Assembly: GCF_008831285.2 (NCBI RefSeq)
Contig: NC_045140.1
Coordinates: 13,621,036-13,685,035, forward strand
Length of the DNA: 64,000 nt
Direction: 5' to 3'
Source: Nymphaea colorata
Taxonomy: Eukaryota; Streptophyta; Magnoliopsida; Nymphaeales; Nymphaeaceae
Below, piece after piece: positions 59,520-64,000 of the stretch. The first letter of the stretch is position 1. Every line of letters begins with the position of its first letter. The position numbers and the translations under genes were made by a program. The notes under the pieces are model-generated. The model worked only from the letters and a program-made list of their open reading frames with translations. It did not search any database and had not been told where the DNA came from.

Positions 59520-60329
59520 CTTCCAAAATAGTGTTTTAGATGCAAAAAAGACATTTTGGTCATCTAAATCTCCCCTATGTGGTTTATATATAGTTTGGCA
59601 AACCCAACCGAACATTAAGAATGAAGTGTGCTTAGTCCAAGCTGGTTATATCCACTGCCAAGTGCACAAAAAAATTAAACACCGAGAGGTACAATGACCA
59701 TAATACCCTGATCACTAAAAAGGAGAGCCCCTTATAAGAACAATAAAAGGGTTGTAAAAAAATTAAAACTAAAAACAAAAAGATTTCTTTTTAAAAAATC
59801 ACCAATATACCCCAACTCTCCCCTTCAAGGACGAGGGTGAGGGAATGACGCTGGTGGGATGGGTGCCTGATGAAGGGAGGCAGCTTAGAGCAGGATTTGT
59901 GAATGAAGAAGTTGCAGGGTATACATCCATAGAGCACTGGGTCTGGGTCCATGGTGGGCCCACACAGTGGGCTTCAAAGTGGGCTCGTTGGGATGGGACA
60001 AAGAAGTCCATGAGTTGGAGGGTATGGTAGACATACTAACCATATGAAGGTAATGTGACTACGATAATATTGTATACATGTATGTGTTCCATGGTTATGA
60101 CTGTACTTAAACACAACAATATATATGTGGGTTTATGTACCTATATAATCTTGTATATGGACCATACTATTGTACTATACTGTTTATATACTATCCCTAT
60201 TGTATATAATAACCCCTAATATAGTACCTATATTAGAATATACCTTACTATATTAAGCCTATTTTGATATTTGTGGCTATGATATATACTATATATGTTG
60301 TATAATAGCCACATACGAGAATTCCTAGG
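59520..60329. other. No recognisable gene
   Basis: Contains a plus-strand ORF at 59845-60030 without domains, then AT-rich sequence (60030-60330) much like 5946-6440. No element termini could be placed. Confidence 0.5.
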
Positions 60330-63300
60330 AATAGATGCTTATTTAGTTCCAATCATACTTGTCTCTTGTAGCAAATCAAGAACATATTTTCTTTGGAAAG
60401 AACTAAACCTTTTTTACTTCTTGCTACTTCTATCCCCAAGAAGTAACATAGACAGACAAGGTCATTAGTAACATAGTGTTTGGAGATACTTCGTAGTGTA
60501 TTGTATTTCTTGTTCGCTGTCACCAGTTAAAATAATGTCATCCACATATATCACCATAACAGCCATATCTCTGTCTTTTTTATGAACAATAAATGATCTA
60601 AAGAAAATCTATGAACCACGAACTTGGACACAACATCACACAACTTCTGAAACCATGCTCTGGGACTCTGTTTCAAACCGTTTCAAACCATATAGTCTTC
60701 TTTAACAAACATACTTTGGTACACTCCCCATGTTTCTCAAAGCTTGGCGGTTGTTGCTATAAACTAGTTTAGATAAATCTCCATACAAAAAAGCATTTTT
60801 CACATGTATTGGTACATATTTCATCCATAATGAACTGCAACAGATATAATTAGTCATATAGTACCCAAACTTACCACAGGAGATAAAGTTTCAAAAAAGT
60901 CAATACCATACGTCTTTGTGTACCCTTTTGTTATCAACCGTACTTTGTACTACTCGACTATACCGTTGGAGTTATACTTGATAGTAAATACCCATTTCGA
61001 GCCGTCAATATCTGTCTCAAAAGGACTGTTCAACAAGATCCCAAGTGTGGCGAGATATTAGAATCCATCTCCTCCTTCATTGCTTGGTACCACTTAGAGT
61101 CCAAAAGAGCTTGTTCATGCGAGATTGGGACTGAAGCAGCTGGCAAGGCATCAATAAATGTGCACATATGATCTCTCAAATGAGATGTACTAAAAAAATT
61201 AGAAAGAAGATGAATTGTGCATTGTATGATCCCTTTACGTAGTGCAATAGGTAATTCGTCAGGATGAGAAGCATCAATGGAACACTCGGGCATGTCATGT
61301 AATTCAGAACTACGTACCTCTTGAGAGCAAGACGGTGCAGGGTCATTAGATGACAGATCTTTCTTGAATATATGAGAGAAGGGTCTTTAAACCGCAAAAT
61401 GGAGGGATCGGGACAAGTGGAGGATGATATAAAAAGGAATGGACTCAAGTGGAATAGAAGGAACTGGAAATGGAACAGAATGGGGCATCTCAAACTGTAG
61501 ATAGGAGGGCTTGCATGAAAGAATAGAAAAAACTCGAGAAAGGTTACATCGACACTGATAAACTCTCGATTAGATATAGGATCAAAGCATTGATACCCTT
61601 TGTGATTTCAAAAGTATCCCACAAATACACATTTAGTTGTTTGTGCAACTATTTTATCTCGATTAGGTCCAAGTCGATGTACAAAGCATGTGCATCCAAA
61701 TATACGTGGAGGTAAAGAGAACAAGGCCCTGTTTGGGTAAAGAATTTGAATCGGCATCTCGTTGTCTATGGAAAATGATGACATTCTATTTATTAGGTAA
61801 CATGTGTTTAAGATTGGATCTCCCCAAAAATTTGAAAGGCATATGAGAATGAATCATGATAATGTGGACTACATCCAACAAATGGCAGTGTTTTCTTTCA
61901 ATTACGCCATTTTGTTAAGATGTAGAATTCAAGCAGAGAAGTAAATTTGAACTCGAGAGTATTGTTAGTGCGAACAACCTTGACACAATAATTAAATTGA
62001 GTTTTTATTTCCAATATGAAAGATTTCAAAATACAAAGAGCTTCAAATCTGCCTTTCATCAAAAAAACCAACGTGACTCGAGAGAAATCATCAACAATGG
62101 ACAGATAATAACGAGATGACAACCGACTTGAAACCTGACTAGGTCCGCATACATCAACATGAACTAAATCAAATAGATTATGGCTAGACAGACTTTGACT
62201 CGATAAAAAAGAGGTACGACTATGCTTGCCCAGTTGACAAGCTTCACACTCGATAGAGGTTGTAGAAAAAATCTGAGGGCATAACTGCCGAAGTTTAGGA
62301 CATGATTGATGACCAAGTCTGAAATGCCACGGGAACGCACTTGAAGGTGAATCAACTAAGAATGACGCCTCTTTAATGGATGTATCCAAGGAGTAGATTC
62401 CATCTCTCATGGCCTCCACCAATCTTCCTCCCACTCGATATGTCTTGAAATACACAAGTACTCGAGTCAAAAATAACTCGACAATTCATCTCTTTAGTTA
62501 GTTTGCTTATAGATAACAAATTCTTTGAGAATTTGTGAGTATATAGCACTTCATGAACATGTAAAGATAGAGATAGACAAATATCTCATGTCCTTCTACC
62601 AGAGATAGCCTTCAATCCGCTAATCGAACATGCCGTGAGGGATTAAATTTCTGCAAATTTGAAATACTAGCATCTCCACAAAAGTGTCTAGATGCTCCAT
62701 AATCAATTATCCAACAACCATTGTAAGTAGGGAGTCCTACCTGCAGAATATGCTAAATTTGTGATAGCAGTGCAAGCTGATGAGGTAGAAGGTGTAGAAT
62801 TTGATCGATGCTCCATAATTAAGTCAAGTTCAGCATGACTTAAATTGAGAGATGTAGCATCTACAGAAGCAACAGTAGGATTCACCTTAGGAACCATACT
62901 AATAGCCTATGTGTTTGGAGCTGAAATGGATGAAGATGTCACAGTCGTGGATAGAGATGTGTTAGACCCACTTTGTTCCAGCACCTATCCTCTAAGTGGT
63001 CAAGACAACCACGACATGTGCATTAGAGTCTTCCACATCCTCTTGGACCACGGCCTCTTCCTCTACCAAGGGAAGACTGTTGTGCACGTCGTCCTCATCC
63101 CAATGAGGCAAAGGCAGATGGCTGTGAGTTATTCGTAGATGGAGGAAGGGTAACACCCAATCTGCTTAGCCTGTTGAAGGCCTTATCAAGATCGAAAAAA
63201 TCTAATCTTGTAAGCACTTGGGCCTTGATTGTAGAATAATTTGATGACAGTTAATTTAGAAATTTAACAACGATCATTTGCTCCATGTGAGACTTGAGAC

Positions 63301-63813
63301 AATGCTTGCAAGGAGGTTTTAAGGAATTCATCTTTAAATAAGTATACTTCAGTTTCGTAAAGTATTCAGTTAAATCTATGTCACCTTGCTGCATTTGTAA
63401 ATTCTTATTGAATTTGTAGAATTTTTTTGATGTTCTTGTCTTGAGACTCGAGAATACATCTGCCGGAGAGAATTCTACATAGCTTTAGTTGTATTATAGT
63501 AGCAGAGCCTTGCAGCAATTTGAGGTTCTGTGCTATTCATAAGCCAAACACTAATTATGTTGTTTTTTTCCTTCCACCATGCATACTTGCCGATTTTTTC
63601 TACTGGCTCATCTACTTCCAGTATATATTTCTCCTCGTGTCCAACAACTAATAGCATGAAGGTTCTAGCCCATACATTGTAGTTAGATCCATCGAGTTTG
63701 ATAGTAGATCCAAAGGAAAATGGATTTGAGAAAGCTTTGTACTCTACACCAGCCTCAGTTTGCTGATTTCCAGATTCAATTGTATCATGTTATAGAGATT
63801 TATTAGCAGCCAT
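60330..63813 (-). pseudogene. Decayed copia5 gag-pol
   Basis: Read on the minus strand: gag from ATG 63811-63813 with a TAA at codon 8, then FSNPFSFGSTIKLDGSNYNV and WWKEKNNIISVWLMNS (about 63475-63750). A protease-side linker lies at 62703-62897. Integrase at 61898-62470 has WHFRLGHQSCPKL...CEACQLGK, DVCGPSQVSSR and DFSRVT. A linker lies at 61030-61493. Reverse transcriptase traces include a YVDDIIL-like stretch near 60520-60560 and DLLQETSMIGTK near 60340. RNase H and the 3' LTR are absent, so the element is cut off at about 60330. Stops and frameshifts are frequent, making this the oldest of the recognisable copia copies in the right part of the window. Confidence 0.85.
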
Positions 63814-64000
63814 GATAAAATCTCGAAGATAGAAGAATCTGGAAGTCCACAGCATACTGCAATCACGTCTGTAGACTCTGTACTACAGCAACACTACACC
63901 AATAATAAGTAATATTCTGTCCTGCAGTTCATTGTCTCTGCAACTCCATGACAGGCATACTACTACAGCAACACTACAATAAAAAGCAATATTCTGTCCT
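63814..64000. other. copia5 leader with direct repeat
   Basis: Upstream of the copia5 gag start, a block ctacagcaacactaca followed by taatattctgtcct-like sequence occurs at about 63891-63923 and again at 63963-64000. No primer site was seen before the window ends. Confidence 0.5.

Overview
This is a transposon-dominated piece of a flowering-plant nuclear genome. The evidence is the plant-type tRNA-iMet primer sites (TGGTATCAGAGC), Ty1/copia polyproteins, BED/hATC hAT transposases, long LTRs with TGTAACGCCC...TGTGACA ends, GT-AG introns, long (TA)n tracts and the remains of a plant callose synthase gene. There are no operons, CRISPR arrays or prokaryotic signals. The species cannot be named from the sequence alone.

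Layout. 1-2.4 kb: no gene, ending in a palindromic TATACACTATAGTGT-type repeat. 2.4-3.7 kb: 3' part of a large LTR (copy LTR3) split by a 715-bp hAT-type MITE. 3.9-10.7 kb: two decayed Ty1/copia elements on the minus strand plus AT-rich DNA. 11.8-16.6 kb: a complete 4,785-bp hAT element with 8-bp target duplications and a nearly intact, twice-interrupted transposase gene. 16.6-24.1 kb: no confident host gene; a possible 3.2-kb PIF/Harbinger-like element (TTA target duplication) and a copia LTR with primer site. 24.9-34.7 kb: remains of a minus-strand gene, mainly eight exons of a callose synthase (GSL, CalS9-like) N-terminal region, with introns invaded by a 1.2-kb hAT relative and a rearranged copia piece. 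34.7-50.1 kb: two about 3-kb LTRs of one family, LTR1 and LTR2, with a 498-bp second copy of callose synthase exon/intron sequence between them. LTR1 is itself split by a young copia element (34901-40279, TSD cttac) and a hAT element (41622-45045, 8-bp TSD). 50.1-53.3 kb: no gene. 53.3-63.8 kb: three damaged copia elements, two of them joined head to head.

Interpretation. Nothing here works as a gene system; the content is a stratigraphy of insertions into a dead or dying callose synthase locus. The most unusual structure is intron/exon - LTR1 - intron/exon copy - LTR2. The two exon copies differ at only 4 of 498 positions, whereas the two LTRs beside them differ by roughly a tenth, so they cannot all come from one recent tandem duplication. 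Three hAT-like insertions share terminal sequences close to CAATGTCAC or CAATGTTATC and may form one related group.
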